13,522 nucleotides of DNA from Anaerolineae bacterium (GCA_015486895.1 WFQT01000426.1:1-13522); one strand, 5' to 3'; positions 1 to 7,256 are shown, counted from the first letter of the stretch. Made by a program: numbers and translations. The notes: generated by a model not told the origin, from the sequence alone.

Positions 1-1155
1 GAAATGTTCGTCGGCGTGGGCGCCAGCCGGGTGCGAGACCTGTTTGTCCAGGCCAAAAAGAACAGCCCCAGCATCGTCTTTGTAGATGAGATCGATGCCG
101 TAGGGCGGCAGCGAGGGGCCGGCTTAGGCGGTTCCAACGATGAGCGAGAGCAAACATTGAACCAGATTCTGGTTGAAATGGATGGCTTTGATACCGACAC
201 AAATGTCATTGTCATGGCAGCTACTAACCGGCCGGACATCCTTGATCCGGCCCTGTTGCGTCCCGGCCGTTTCGATCGCCGGGTGGTTATGGACCGGCCT
301 GACATCAAGGGACGGCGGCAAATCCTAGAAATTCATAGTCGTGGCAAGCCTTTGGCACCAGATGTGGATTTAGAAATTGTTGCTCGTTCAACGCCTGGCT
401 TTGTTGGCGCTGACTTGGAGAACTTGATCAATGAAGCAGCAATCTTAGCTGCCCGACGCAATAAGCACCAGATCACCATGAGTGAACTATCCGAGGCTAC
501 AGAACGTGTCTCCATGGGGCCGGAGCGGCGTAGCCGGGTCATCAGCCCAGAGGAGCGACGCATTGTAGCTTATCACGAAGCTGGCCACGCGATGGTAGCA
601 AAATTCTGCAAACATGCTGATCCCGTGCACAAAGTGTCAATTATCCCTCGTGGTTTGTCTGGCGGCTATACTTCTTATCTACCGGAAAATGACCAAACGC
701 TTATTAGTCGCTCTAAGCTGAGAGATCTGATGGCAGTCGCCCTGGGCGGCCGGGAAGCCGAGGCGATAGTTTTCGGCGATATTACCGATGGTGCGGTTAG
801 CGACATCAAGAGGGTAACACAAATTGCCCGGGCGATGGTGACCCGCTATGGGATGAGCGATAAACTTGGCCCCATTGTCTATGGTCGCCGAGAAGAGCTG
901 ATCTTCTTGGGACGGGAGATCAATGAGCAACGGGATTATAGCAATAAAACGGCACGGAAAATCGACGAAGAAGTCGCGTCTATGATAAAAGCAGCCCAGG
1001 AGCAAGCATTTTCCATTTTGACCAAGCATCGTCAGAAACTGGACCAGGTGGCAAATCTGCTTCTGGAAAAGGAGACTATCGAGGCAGCAGAGTTTCATGC
1101 TTTGTTCAAGGATGTTCCCGAGGCGAACTCAACCGTCCCGGAGAATGTCTTTTAA
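1..1155 (+). CDS. ftsH: ATP-dependent zinc metalloprotease FtsH, 5'-truncated by the window edge
   Basis: FtsH is a membrane-anchored hexameric AAA+ protease that pulls misfolded membrane and soluble proteins through its pore and degrades them. The visible part opens in the pore loop (MFVGVGAS). Counting M at position 4 as residue 1, it shows Walker B with D28-E29 (VFVDEID), the second region of homology with TNRPDILDPALLRPGRFDR and arginine fingers R86 and R89, the lid helices, and the M41 peptidase domain with HEAGH (H191, E192, H195). The third zinc ligand is probably D267 in GAVSDIKR. The N-terminal transmembrane segments, periplasmic domain and Walker A lie outside the window; roughly 200 residues are missing. 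The C-terminus, ending after a coiled-coil-like region, looks complete. No clear intrinsic terminator follows the stop. The family call is essentially certain. Confidence 0.97.
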   Translation, partial: EMFVGVGASRVRDLFVQAKKNSPSIVFVDEIDAVGRQRGAGLGGSNDEREQTLNQILVEMDGFDTDTNVIVMAATNRPDILDPALLRPGRFDRRVVMDRPDIKGRRQILEIHSRGKPLAPDVDLEIVARSTPGFVGADLENLINEAAILAARRNKHQITMSELSEATERVSMGPERRSRVISPEERRIVAYHEAGHAMVAKFCKHADPVHKVSIIPRGLSGGYTSYLPENDQTLISRSKLRDLMAVALGGREAEAIVFGDITDGAVSDIKRVTQIARAMVTRYGMSDKLGPIVYGRREELIFLGREINEQRDYSNKTARKIDEEVASMIKAAQEQAFSILTKHRQKLDQVANLLLEKETIEAAEFHALFKDVPEANSTVPENVF

Positions 1156-1248
1156 CGACAGCGCAGGCATATGGTAAGGCGAGACAAAAGCTGCAACCAC
1201 CCGGTTAAGGTGCAGGCCCCCTACTACCTACGGGGCATCTACCGCAGT

Positions 1249-1284
1249 CATGAATTGCATGAGTTGCATGAGTTGCACGAGTGG
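1249..1284. repeat. Four tandem copies of a 9-bp unit
   Basis: The unit catgagttg is repeated in tandem at 1249-1257 (catgaattg), 1258-1266, 1267-1275 and 1276-1284 (cacgagtgg); the two middle copies are identical. On the + strand it could encode His-Glu-Leu repeats inside a 62-codon open frame (1171-1359). That frame has no ribosome binding site or family resemblance, so I treat the repeat as intergenic. It lies between ftsH and the metallophosphoesterase gene. Confidence 0.7.
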
Positions 1285-1299
1285 CTGCAACCGCGAATT

Positions 1300-1317
1300 C
1301 CACAGATGGCACGAATA
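1300..1317. repeat. Degenerate 'ccacagat..gcacg.at' repeat fragment
   Basis: The 18 bases beginning ccacagatggcacg closely match the left arm of the palindromic element at 10256-10281 (ccacagattgcacgg...), with a few substitutions. It sits in the gap after ftsH, right after the 9-bp tandem repeat. It is probably a decayed single arm of the same interspersed repeat family. The match is short, so chance cannot be excluded. Confidence 0.4.
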
Positions 1318-1324
1318 GGCCTGG

Positions 1325-1361
1325 TTCGGTCACCGAAAGTTCGGTTCAATGTTCTATAGAA
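1325..1361. promoter_or_regulatory. Pair of short palindromes upstream of the metallophosphoesterase gene
   Basis: TTCGGTCACCGAA (1325-1337) is a perfect inverted repeat with one central base, and TTCTATAGAA (1352-1361) is a perfect 10-bp palindrome. Both lie 44-80 bases before the GTG start at 1405, where a promoter or operator would be expected. I could not find a convincing -35/-10 pair here, so the regulatory role is only inferred from position and symmetry. Confidence 0.25.
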
Positions 1362-1404
1362 TCTGTCCTCGCATAAGACAAGTAACGCTTTCTGGACATT
1401 AACG

Positions 1405-2145
1405 GTGAAGACACTCATTATTTCGGATATTCACGGCAATTTAGAAGCACTACAAACAGTCATGAAGTCAGCGCAAGGAAAAGGGTTCGACCGTACCTGG
1501 TGTCTAGGTGATATCATTGGCTACGGTCCCAACCCCAACGAATGCGTTGAGGCTGTTCGTGAGGTGGCCGAATTGGTGGTGCCCGGCAACCATGATTGGG
1601 CTGTACTGGGCAAATTGGATATTAATAATTTTAACGCCGATGCTAAAACTGCTATCCTCTGGACCCGGGGACAACTTGCCCCAGGTAACCGGGTTTGGCT
1701 GGCTTCCTTGAACGTGCGGGAAGTAGTTGGCCAGTTTACCTTGTTACATGGCAGTCCCCGGCATGAGATTTGGGAGTACATTACCGACACCTCTGTAGCC
1801 GCCAAACAGTGGGATTACTTTGAGACGGCAATGTGCTTGTATGGACACACCCATGTACCGGCACTATTTACATTGAGAGAGGGGAAGAAACATGGGAATA
1901 CCTTTTCTTTCTCCTTTCCATGGGGGAAACCTTTCCCGTTGCCTAAAAGCCGTTTGTTAATCAATCCTGGCAGCGTAGGACAGCCAAGAGACAGTGATCC
2001 CAGAGCCAGTTACGCCATCTGGGATGATGAGGCGGGAACCTGGACATTCCACCGCGTAAAGTATCCAATAGAGATCACCCAGCGCAAGATGCGACAAGCA
2101 GGGTTGCCCATCAGGCTGGCATTGCGCCTTTCTTACGGTTGGTAG
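1405..2145 (+). CDS. Calcineurin-like metallophosphoesterase
   Basis: This 246-residue protein is a binuclear-metal phosphoesterase of the YfcE/MJ0936-like class; its substrate is unknown. All metal-binding motifs are present in order: D8-x-H10 (ISDIHGN), D36 (GDIIGYGPNP), N62-H63-D64 (GNHD), H115 (LLHGSP) and H148/H150 (GHTHVP). They are followed by the NPGSVGQPRD signature near 187-196. The family normally begins right at the first metal motif, which supports the GTG start at 1405 although no good Shine-Dalgarno sequence precedes it. There is no signal peptide, so it is probably cytoplasmic. Only 30 bases separate its stop from the downstream branching-enzyme gene, so the two are probably co-transcribed. 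Whether it acts on a phosphorylated sugar or nucleotide cannot be read from the sequence. Confidence 0.92.
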   Translation: MKTLIISDIHGNLEALQTVMKSAQGKGFDRTWCLGDIIGYGPNPNECVEAVREVAELVVPGNHDWAVLGKLDINNFNADAKTAILWTRGQLAPGNRVWLASLNVREVVGQFTLLHGSPRHEIWEYITDTSVAAKQWDYFETAMCLYGHTHVPALFTLREGKKHGNTFSFSFPWGKPFPLPKSRLLINPGSVGQPRDSDPRASYAIWDDEAGTWTFHRVKYPIEITQRKMRQAGLPIRLALRLSYGW

Positions 2146-2175
2146 GCTGGCCTGATCATCGAGAGGAGATCAACC

Positions 2176-4131
2176 ATGACGAAAAGAGCTGGTGCTTTTT
2201 CCTTTGTCTTGCACAGCCACCTGCCCTATGTGCGTCGGGCGGGACGCTGGCCCCATGGCGAGGAAATGCTGTTAGAAGCTATGGCGGAAACTTACATTCC
2301 GCTACTGGATGCGCTGTACGAGCTGCTGGAGGAAGGATATAAGCCCCGGCTCACTATTGGCCTGACGCCTATTCTCTTAGAGCAATTGCGATCCCCCGAC
2401 GTTTGGGAACATTTCGAGAGTTATGTGGAAGAACGGCTGGCTTTGGTGAAAAGTGACATCGCGCGTTTTAACAGATCAGTTTTGGAAGAATGGCAAGAGG
2501 CTCACGATAAAGCCCAGGCAGCATATGATAAGGCTTTGCACTCCTTGTTGACCCAGCGCGCCGAAACAGCTTCTGAGACAAAGGAGCCAGTTATGGAGGG
2601 ATCAACATCGATTGCAGTAGAGGAGGGCCTGTCAGAAGTAGAGGAGAAATTAACCCCAAGCGAAAAGGCACTTTTGCCACCGCCTCCCATCCCTGTGGAT
2701 AAAGAAGCTGCCGAGCGGGCACAAAAAGAACGAGATCACCTTCTCTACCTGGCAACGTGGTATCAGAAATGGTACCGCCATTTGTTAGATCGCTTTCGCA
2801 ATGCTTACGATCGCGATCTGGTGGGGGCATTTGCCGACTTGCACCGGCTGGGCGTCCTGGATGTGTTGACTTCCATGGCAACGCACGTATACACGCCCCT
2901 GGTGGGGCGGGATAGTACTATTTATGGCCAGTTGCAGACGGGTATTCGCTCCACCTGGCGTCACATCGGCAGCAAACCCTCGGGTATTTGGTTGCCGGAA
3001 TGCGGTTACCGTCCCCCCTTCATGACCAGATCAGCGGCGGGGATAGAGTATTATAAGCCGGGGATAGAAGAATTCCTGGAACGATTTGACATCCGCTATT
3101 TCTTCACCGATAGCTTTGTCATTACCGGGGGACAACTGGTGGGGAAAGCTGCCGGAGATGCCATTGGCCCTTATGGTGCCATTCCGGTGCGCAAAGTTGT
3201 GCCTTTCACAGAAGAAGAAAGGCGGCGCAAAGAAGGCACAACATTCCGCCCCTATTTCGTACGCGATTCCAATGTGGCCATTTTCGGCCGCGATGAGGGC
3301 ACCGGCATGCAGGTCTGGTCCGCTAGCTATGGCTATCCAGGAGATTTCATTTACCGGGAATTTCACCGCAAACATCCTAACAGCGGCATGCAATACTGGC
3401 GCGTCACTGGTACCGACGTGGATTTGGGGCAAAAAGCACTTTATGAACCGCATGTAGCATTCCAGCAAGTGAAAACTCACGCTGACCATTTTGTGCACCT
3501 GGTGCGGGAGCGACTACGAGAATATTATGAATCCTCCGGAGGAGATTATGGCATCATCGTCAGCGCCTATGATACCGAACTGTACGGACACTGGTGGTTC
3601 GAAGGTGTGGCTTGGCTGAAAGAAGTGTTGCGTCGCTTGTGCCAAGACGACTTAGTGGAGCTGACAACCGTCGCTGATTATCTTGCCGCCCATCCGCCTA
3701 CAGAGGTCATGGATGTTCCTGAAAGCTCGTGGGGCAATGGTGGCGGCCATTGGACCTGGATGAACCCGGAAACAGAGTGGATGTGGCCGCTCATCCATGA
3801 TGCCGAGAGAAACATGGAAACCATCGCTAAGCGTTACGGTAGTGCAGAGGGGGAAGCGCAGGCTTTCTTACAACAATTGGCGAGGGAGCTTGTGCTTTTG
3901 GAATCCAGTGACTGGCCATTCCTCGTCACCACTGGTCAGGCTAAAGTGTATGCCGAAACGCGCTTTCGTGACCATTTAGCCCGCTTTGGTCGTCTCTATC
4001 AGGCACTGGAAGAGGGCAATTTCAGTGATGAAGATCGGCGTTTCTTGGAAGCAACTGCCGAGGCGGATAACCCCTTCCCGCAAATTAACCACCGTGATTT
4101 TGCCTGCCGGGAGCAGGTAGGCTGCAATTGA
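2176..4131 (+). CDS. GH57 1,4-alpha-glucan branching enzyme with an internal charged insertion
   Basis: This 651-residue cytoplasmic enzyme is predicted to form alpha-1,6 branches in glycogen-like alpha-glucan. It matches the family 57 branching enzymes (Thermus thermophilus and Thermococcus types). The N-terminal motif is LHSHLPYVR with H13 and H15. The nucleophile is E275 in WLPECGYRPP and the likely acid/base is D466 in YDTELYGHWWFEG. The C-terminal helical part contains LESSDWPFL and ends in NPFP...RDF, as in characterised members. The usual length is about 520-560 residues. The excess lies around residues 108-186, a Lys/Glu/Ala-rich stretch with a PPPPIP run that interrupts the domain before the helix resuming at DHLLYLATWYQKW. 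The ATG is preceded by gaggag with a 7-base spacer. It follows the metallophosphoesterase gene by 30 bases and ends in a strong hairpin terminator. No other glycogen gene is visible. Confidence 0.93.
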   Translation: MTKRAGAFSFVLHSHLPYVRRAGRWPHGEEMLLEAMAETYIPLLDALYELLEEGYKPRLTIGLTPILLEQLRSPDVWEHFESYVEERLALVKSDIARFNRSVLEEWQEAHDKAQAAYDKALHSLLTQRAETASETKEPVMEGSTSIAVEEGLSEVEEKLTPSEKALLPPPPIPVDKEAAERAQKERDHLLYLATWYQKWYRHLLDRFRNAYDRDLVGAFADLHRLGVLDVLTSMATHVYTPLVGRDSTIYGQLQTGIRSTWRHIGSKPSGIWLPECGYRPPFMTRSAAGIEYYKPGIEEFLERFDIRYFFTDSFVITGGQLVGKAAGDAIGPYGAIPVRKVVPFTEEERRRKEGTTFRPYFVRDSNVAIFGRDEGTGMQVWSASYGYPGDFIYREFHRKHPNSGMQYWRVTGTDVDLGQKALYEPHVAFQQVKTHADHFVHLVRERLREYYESSGGDYGIIVSAYDTELYGHWWFEGVAWLKEVLRRLCQDDLVELTTVADYLAAHPPTEVMDVPESSWGNGGGHWTWMNPETEWMWPLIHDAERNMETIAKRYGSAEGEAQAFLQQLARELVLLESSDWPFLVTTGQAKVYAETRFRDHLARFGRLYQALEEGNFSDEDRRFLEATAEADNPFPQINHRDFACREQVGCN

Positions 4132-4140
4132 AGCAAGCCC

Positions 4141-4178
4141 GTGGCGATGCACAACTCTTGTGCATCGCCACTTATTTT
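4141..4178 (+). terminator. Intrinsic terminator between convergent genes
   Basis: GTGGCGATGCACAA (4141-4154) pairs perfectly with TTGTGCATCGCCAC (4158-4171), giving a 14-bp stem with a 3-base loop. It is followed on the + strand by ttatttt. It begins 10 bases after the branching-enzyme stop (4131) and abuts the stop codon (4172-4174) of the minus-strand SdpI-like gene. It can therefore also end transcription from that side, although the minus-strand tail (gggcttgctt) is a poor U-tract. Confidence 0.85.
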
Positions 4179-4861
4179 CCAAGCACCTCCTGCTGGTAGA
4201 GAACGTAAGAGTAAATCACAGCATAAGTGGCTACTGCTAATACCGGCACCAGCATGAACCAAATGGAATAACTAGGGAAGAAAACCCCAATGATCGTCAC
4301 TACCCCGGCGGCTATGAATCCTTTGCTGGCTAACTGATGGGTTTTATCCCATACAGTATCGCTGCTCAACGTCCAGGGTGTGCGAACACCAACGAACCAG
4401 TTACGCTTGGCCTGCTTGAGCAACCATCCGATATACATGTAAAGCAGCCCGACCCCGACAGGGAATATCGCGTTGGGAGTGATTTTCATTCCCAAGTTCC
4501 ACAGCACAACTTGCAATTGTACTAATAGCATAAAAAGAGTAAAGGCAACCATGAGCCCATTGTAAGCATCCCGGAAGCGAGCAATGTTGGCTTTCAGGGG
4601 ATCAATAATCGGAATGAGCCAGAAAAGGCCTGCCAAAATCAGAGCCGTCAGCGGTATCAGGAAGACGCCCCAGAATTTCCCCATGTAGCTGTCCACTTGC
4701 CCTTGGGCGTTCCAGTGGGATGCGACACGCGCCGGCAAGTGCTGGTAAGCGTACAGACTGATGCCAAACATGACAACTAAAAGTAACAACATGCTCCAGT
4801 TTGCAAATTTTGTTCTCACCTGTGCTAACCTCGACGATGACTGTGCGGACAACTCTTCCAC
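4172..4861 (-). CDS. SdpI/DUF1648-family polytopic membrane protein
   Basis: This 229-residue membrane protein has about six hydrophobic segments (near 22-39, 64-85, 101-123, 131-148, 180-196, 198-222). The first loop carries the DUF1648 signature LPARVASHWNAQGQVDSYMGK (44-61 region). The SdpI signature NWFVGVRTPWTLSSDTVWDK lies at 154-173. In Bacillus, SdpI is an immunity and signalling protein against the SdpC toxin, but most homologues occur without sdp toxin genes and have unknown roles. No toxin or ArsR-type regulator (SdpR) is seen next to this copy. The longest frame starts with GTG at 4861 without a Shine-Dalgarno sequence. A second GTG at codon 15 (4819) has gagg nine bases upstream and may be the real start. 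It lies 49 bases after the M20 peptidase gene, probably the distal gene of that unit. Confidence 0.85.
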   Translation of the reverse strand: MEELSAQSSSRLAQVRTKFANWSMLLLLVVMFGISLYAYQHLPARVASHWNAQGQVDSYMGKFWGVFLIPLTALILAGLFWLIPIIDPLKANIARFRDAYNGLMVAFTLFMLLVQLQVVLWNLGMKITPNAIFPVGVGLLYMYIGWLLKQAKRNWFVGVRTPWTLSSDTVWDKTHQLASKGFIAAGVVTIIGVFFPSYSIWFMLVPVLAVATYAVIYSYVLYQQEVLGK

Positions 4862-4910
4862 GGGTTACGATTGACAGTAGCTAAAGCCGACACAGTTGTT
4901 CTGTAAATCT

Positions 4911-6332
4911 CTAAGGCTCGTGTGCGCTTGTCACTTCAGCAGGCTGAGTTACCACTCGAATGTTCATGGTGTCATCCTCGGAGGTGATGGTTTCCGGTAA
5001 GCGATACTGGCTTAGCATGTTGTAAATCACCTGGGTGCCCATGCGCAAGTTGACAACAGAAATGCGTTCGTTTGCTCCGTGAATACCGCGTAGTTCTTTT
5101 GTTGGCACGACAATGGGCAGAATACCATACACGTCCATTCCCTGCTGGCGGAAATAGCGGGCGTCGCTGACCCCGGGCAACAGGAATGGTGAAACCAATG
5201 CGTCGGGTACCATATCTAGCAGAATCTCTTGCAATGCTTGGAAGAATGACGTTTGCCATGATGTTACTGCTGGCTGTGTTGGTGCCTCGATAATTTCCAC
5301 TTCTACCCGTGTGTCGTCAATAACTTTGTTCATTTCTAATAGAAAGCTAGCACTGTTGGTGCTGGGCAACAGCCGGCAGTCTAAAATAGCCTCAGCTTGG
5401 CTGGGGATGACGTTAATCGAGACTCCGCCACGGATGACATTGATGCTGACGGTGTCATAAAGAGCGCTGCGTAAGAGTGGGTCTTCGAGCAAGGGGGCTA
5501 CCAGGGTATTATTTAACGGCAAACGCCCCATGTTCTTGAACAATAGGCGTAATGGCCCTGCCACGTTGACAGCTAAGGTCTCGAACATTGCCTTGGCTAC
5601 TGGTGTTAGTCGAGGTGAGTGGCGCCAATGAGCGAGGCGATGTAATGCCTCTGTCAAAATTAAGTTGGCGTTCTGCCAGTGAGGTGTAGAGCCGTGGCCA
5701 CTACGGCCGTGGGCAATGAGCTTTAGCCAGAGGATTTGTTTTTCACTGACAGCCACGGTAAACACTGGGTGCCCTACAGTGCGGTCAATAATACCAACAC
5801 CACCTTCACTCCACACTGTAGCTTTGTGCAAGCGAGCTCGTAGTTCGATGTCTTTCAGGAAGATGTGAGCGCCTCGGCTGCTTACTTCCTCATCGGCTAA
5901 CGCTAGATAGTAGATGTCGCGGTTAAAGGAAGCTCCCTGCTGTAAGTGTGCCTTCAAAGCCAGCAAGTGCATGATCCCCAACGATTTAATGTCTAGGGCA
6001 CCCCGGCCGTAAACGTAGCCGTCAGCGAGAACGCCGCGGAAAGGGGGATAGCGCCATTTTTCCGCATTGGCCGGCACGACGTCCAGATGGTGTACCAGTA
6101 GCAATGGGGGATGCTGAGGTTCGCCAGAGGCGGGTAAGTGTGCGATCAAGTTGGCGCGGTTTTCTTCTATTGGTTGAATAACGGGGTGAACGCCGTAGGG
6201 TGCAATCTGTTCAGATAGAAACTCGGCAGCGGCCATTTCGTTGCCGGGGGGATTGCTGGTATCAATTTGCAGGTAACGCTGCAAAAGCGTTACTGCCTCG
6301 CTTTCCAGGTCGTGCCAAATAATGCGCTGCAT
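4911..6332 (-). CDS. M20-family metallopeptidase (carboxypeptidase/deacylase type)
   Basis: This 473-residue cytoplasmic hydrolase is predicted to cleave peptide or N-acyl amide bonds using two zinc ions. M20 motifs are in order: H82-x-D84 (HHLDVVPA), the bridging D114 (GRGALDIK), catalytic E148 and ligand E149 (ADEEVSSRGA), E176 (WSEGG) and H418 (GIHGANERI). The early phrase QIDTSNPPGNE and EGG at the fourth site resemble the PM20D1/CPS1-like carboxypeptidases. A dimerisation (lid) domain should span about 195-345, including HGRSGHGSTP. The exact substrate cannot be assigned. The ATG (6332-6330) lies 16 bases after the stop of the PfpI-like gene, so the two probably share an mRNA from the promoter near 7000. 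After the last motif there is a non-conserved tail of about 25 residues. Confidence 0.93.
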   Translation of the reverse strand: MQRIIWHDLESEAVTLLQRYLQIDTSNPPGNEMAAAEFLSEQIAPYGVHPVIQPIEENRANLIAHLPASGEPQHPPLLLVHHLDVVPANAEKWRYPPFRGVLADGYVYGRGALDIKSLGIMHLLALKAHLQQGASFNRDIYYLALADEEVSSRGAHIFLKDIELRARLHKATVWSEGGVGIIDRTVGHPVFTVAVSEKQILWLKLIAHGRSGHGSTPHWQNANLILTEALHRLAHWRHSPRLTPVAKAMFETLAVNVAGPLRLLFKNMGRLPLNNTLVAPLLEDPLLRSALYDTVSINVIRGGVSINVIPSQAEAILDCRLLPSTNSASFLLEMNKVIDDTRVEVEIIEAPTQPAVTSWQTSFFQALQEILLDMVPDALVSPFLLPGVSDARYFRQQGMDVYGILPIVVPTKELRGIHGANERISVVNLRMGTQVIYNMLSQYRLPETITSEDDTMNIRVVTQPAEVTSAHEP

Positions 6333-6348
6333 GTCTTTACCCGCCCGC

Positions 6349-6873
6349 TTAACGAGAACTCAGAGTGTTGATGAGGACATGGCAGAAAGCGGGAATATCG
6401 GCAACGACGCGGCCAAAGATCAAGTTGCCATCCTGCAACGCCGGCATGTCTTTCCAGATGGCACCGGCGTTGACCATGTCGTCACGGATGCCGCGGGAAC
6501 CGGTGACGTTTTTCCCCCGGACAATGCCTGCTGAAGCGAGCACCCAGCCGCCATGGCAAATCGCGGCGATGACCTTACCCTCTCGGTTTAGAGTGCGTAT
6601 TAGGTCTAAAACAGCCTCTACGCGGCGCAGTTTGTCTGGGGCCCAGCCGCCGGGTACGACCAAAGCATCTAACTCCGCCGGGTCTACCTCAGCAGCATCT
6701 ACATCCACCGCGGCTGTGAGGCAATGCTTGCCAGTAAAACTAGAAGAGCGCCCAGAGCCAATAATAATCACGGCTGCGCCTTCTTCTCGCAAGCGCATGA
6801 CAGGCACCCAAAATTCCAAATCTTCAAAGCCTTCTTCTACGAAGACGCCAACCTTTTTGCCGGTCAAGCTCAT
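6349..6873 (-). CDS. DJ-1/PfpI-family protein (class I glutamine amidotransferase-like)
   Basis: This 174-residue protein belongs to the PfpI/YhbO branch of the DJ-1 superfamily, whose members have been described as proteases, glyoxalases or protein deglycases. The nucleophile elbow AAICHGGWVLASAG carries C106 followed by H107, and the conserved acidic start EEGFEDLEF (13-21) should supply the Glu that contacts the cysteine. VPGGWAPD and SRGIRDDMVNAG are family signatures. The frame is open 22 codons further (to 6939), but AAGGAGG lies 7 bases before the ATG at 6873 and the homologous region begins there, so I choose 6873. It is the first gene of a probable pfpI-M20-sdpI unit. The true activity (glyoxalase, deglycase or peptidase) cannot be decided from sequence. 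Confidence 0.93.
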   Translation of the reverse strand: MSLTGKKVGVFVEEGFEDLEFWVPVMRLREEGAAVIIIGSGRSSSFTGKHCLTAAVDVDAAEVDPAELDALVVPGGWAPDKLRRVEAVLDLIRTLNREGKVIAAICHGGWVLASAGIVRGKNVTGSRGIRDDMVNAGAIWKDMPALQDGNLIFGRVVADIPAFCHVLINTLSSR

Positions 6874-6972
6874 CTGCAAACCTCCTTGTTCGCGATATGC
6901 TTTATCTCCTGAGTAATCGTCTTGGGATATAATGAACACGGGACTCGGTCAGCCTGGGCCGGGCACCAACGT

Positions 6973-6989
6973 GTGATCACCTGACGTCA
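6973..6989. promoter_or_regulatory. Two adjacent 8-bp palindromes at the transcription start of the pfpI unit
   Basis: GTGATCAC (6973-6980) and TGACGTCA (6982-6989) are both perfect palindromes separated by one base. They fall directly at and after the predicted -10 (6989-6994) of the minus-strand promoter, a position where a bound repressor would block transcription. Operator function is inferred from position only. Confidence 0.35.
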
Positions 6990-7017
6990 TTATAGCCACT
7001 TTACTCCGTTTCGCCAA
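6989..7017 (-). promoter_or_regulatory. Sigma70-type promoter of the pfpI-M20 unit
   Basis: Read on the minus strand: -35 TTGGCG (7017-7012), a 17-base spacer, and a perfect -10 TATAAT (6994-6989). Initiation near 6982 would leave a leader of about 110 bases before the ATG at 6873. Confidence 0.6.
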
Positions 7018-7073
7018 TCAGCCTGCTAGTGGGAACGATAATCTGTCTTTTGTGAGGATTCAAATAGCAAGTG

Positions 7074-7085
7074 CACGAGCTCGTG
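7074..7085. promoter_or_regulatory. Perfect 12-bp palindrome upstream of the tRNA promoter
   Basis: CACGAGCTCGTG is fully self-complementary. It ends 17 bases before the -35 box of the tRNA-Lys promoter, in the intergenic space shared with the divergent pfpI unit. It could be a protein-binding site, but there is no second copy in view. Confidence 0.3.
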
Positions 7086-7102
7086 TAAGGGGATGGCGTC
7101 TT

Positions 7103-7131
7103 TTGACCCGTCGGAGTGACAGTGTTATAAT
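7103..7131 (+). promoter_or_regulatory. Strong sigma70-type promoter of tRNA-Lys
   Basis: -35 TTGACC (7103-7108), a 17-base spacer and -10 TATAAT (7126-7131), with an extended TG (7123-7124) one base before the -10. Transcription would begin about four bases before the mature tRNA at 7142, so the 5' leader is minimal. Confidence 0.85.
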
Positions 7132-7141
7132 TTTGCTATTC

Positions 7142-7215
7142 GGGCCGCTAGCTCAATTTGGTAGAGCAACGGACTTTTAATCCGTGGGTTACAGGTTCGA
7201 GTCCTGTGCGGCTCA
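7142..7215 (+). tRNA. tRNA-Lys, anticodon TTT
   Basis: All arms fold. The acceptor GGGCCGC (7142-7148) pairs with GCGGCTC (7208-7214) with one G-U. The D stem is GCTC/GAGC with GG in the loop. The anticodon stem ACGGA/TCCGT encloses CTTTTAA, giving anticodon TTT. The variable loop is GGGTT, the T stem is ACAGG/CCTGT with TTCGAGT, and the discriminator is A at 7215. The 3' CCA is not encoded and must be added by nucleotidyltransferase. It decodes AAA and AAG. It is a monocistronic unit with its own promoter and terminator. Confidence 0.97.
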
Positions 7216-7222
7216 TAACGAT

Positions 7223-7256
7223 GCCGGTCACCTGTTAGGGTGGTCGGCCTTTTTTA
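7223..7256 (+). terminator. Intrinsic terminator of tRNA-Lys overlapping the rimO stop
   Basis: GCCGGTCACC (7223-7232) pairs with GGTGGTCGGC (7239-7248) over 10 bp with two G-U pairs and a 6-base loop, followed by cttttttta-like DNA (7249-7256). The last bases of this tract are also the TAA stop of minus-strand rimO (7256-7254). In the rimO direction the hairpin lacks a following U-tract, so it terminates mainly the tRNA. Confidence 0.85.

Noticed and set aside
1171..1359. 62-codon open frame with a His-Glu-Leu repeat
   Set aside because: No ribosome binding site, no family resemblance, and its content is explained by a tandem 9-bp DNA repeat and a decayed palindromic repeat.
6874..6939. 22-residue N-terminal extension of the PfpI-like protein
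   Set aside because: AAGGAGG is placed correctly for the ATG at 6873, and the DJ-1/PfpI homology starts there.
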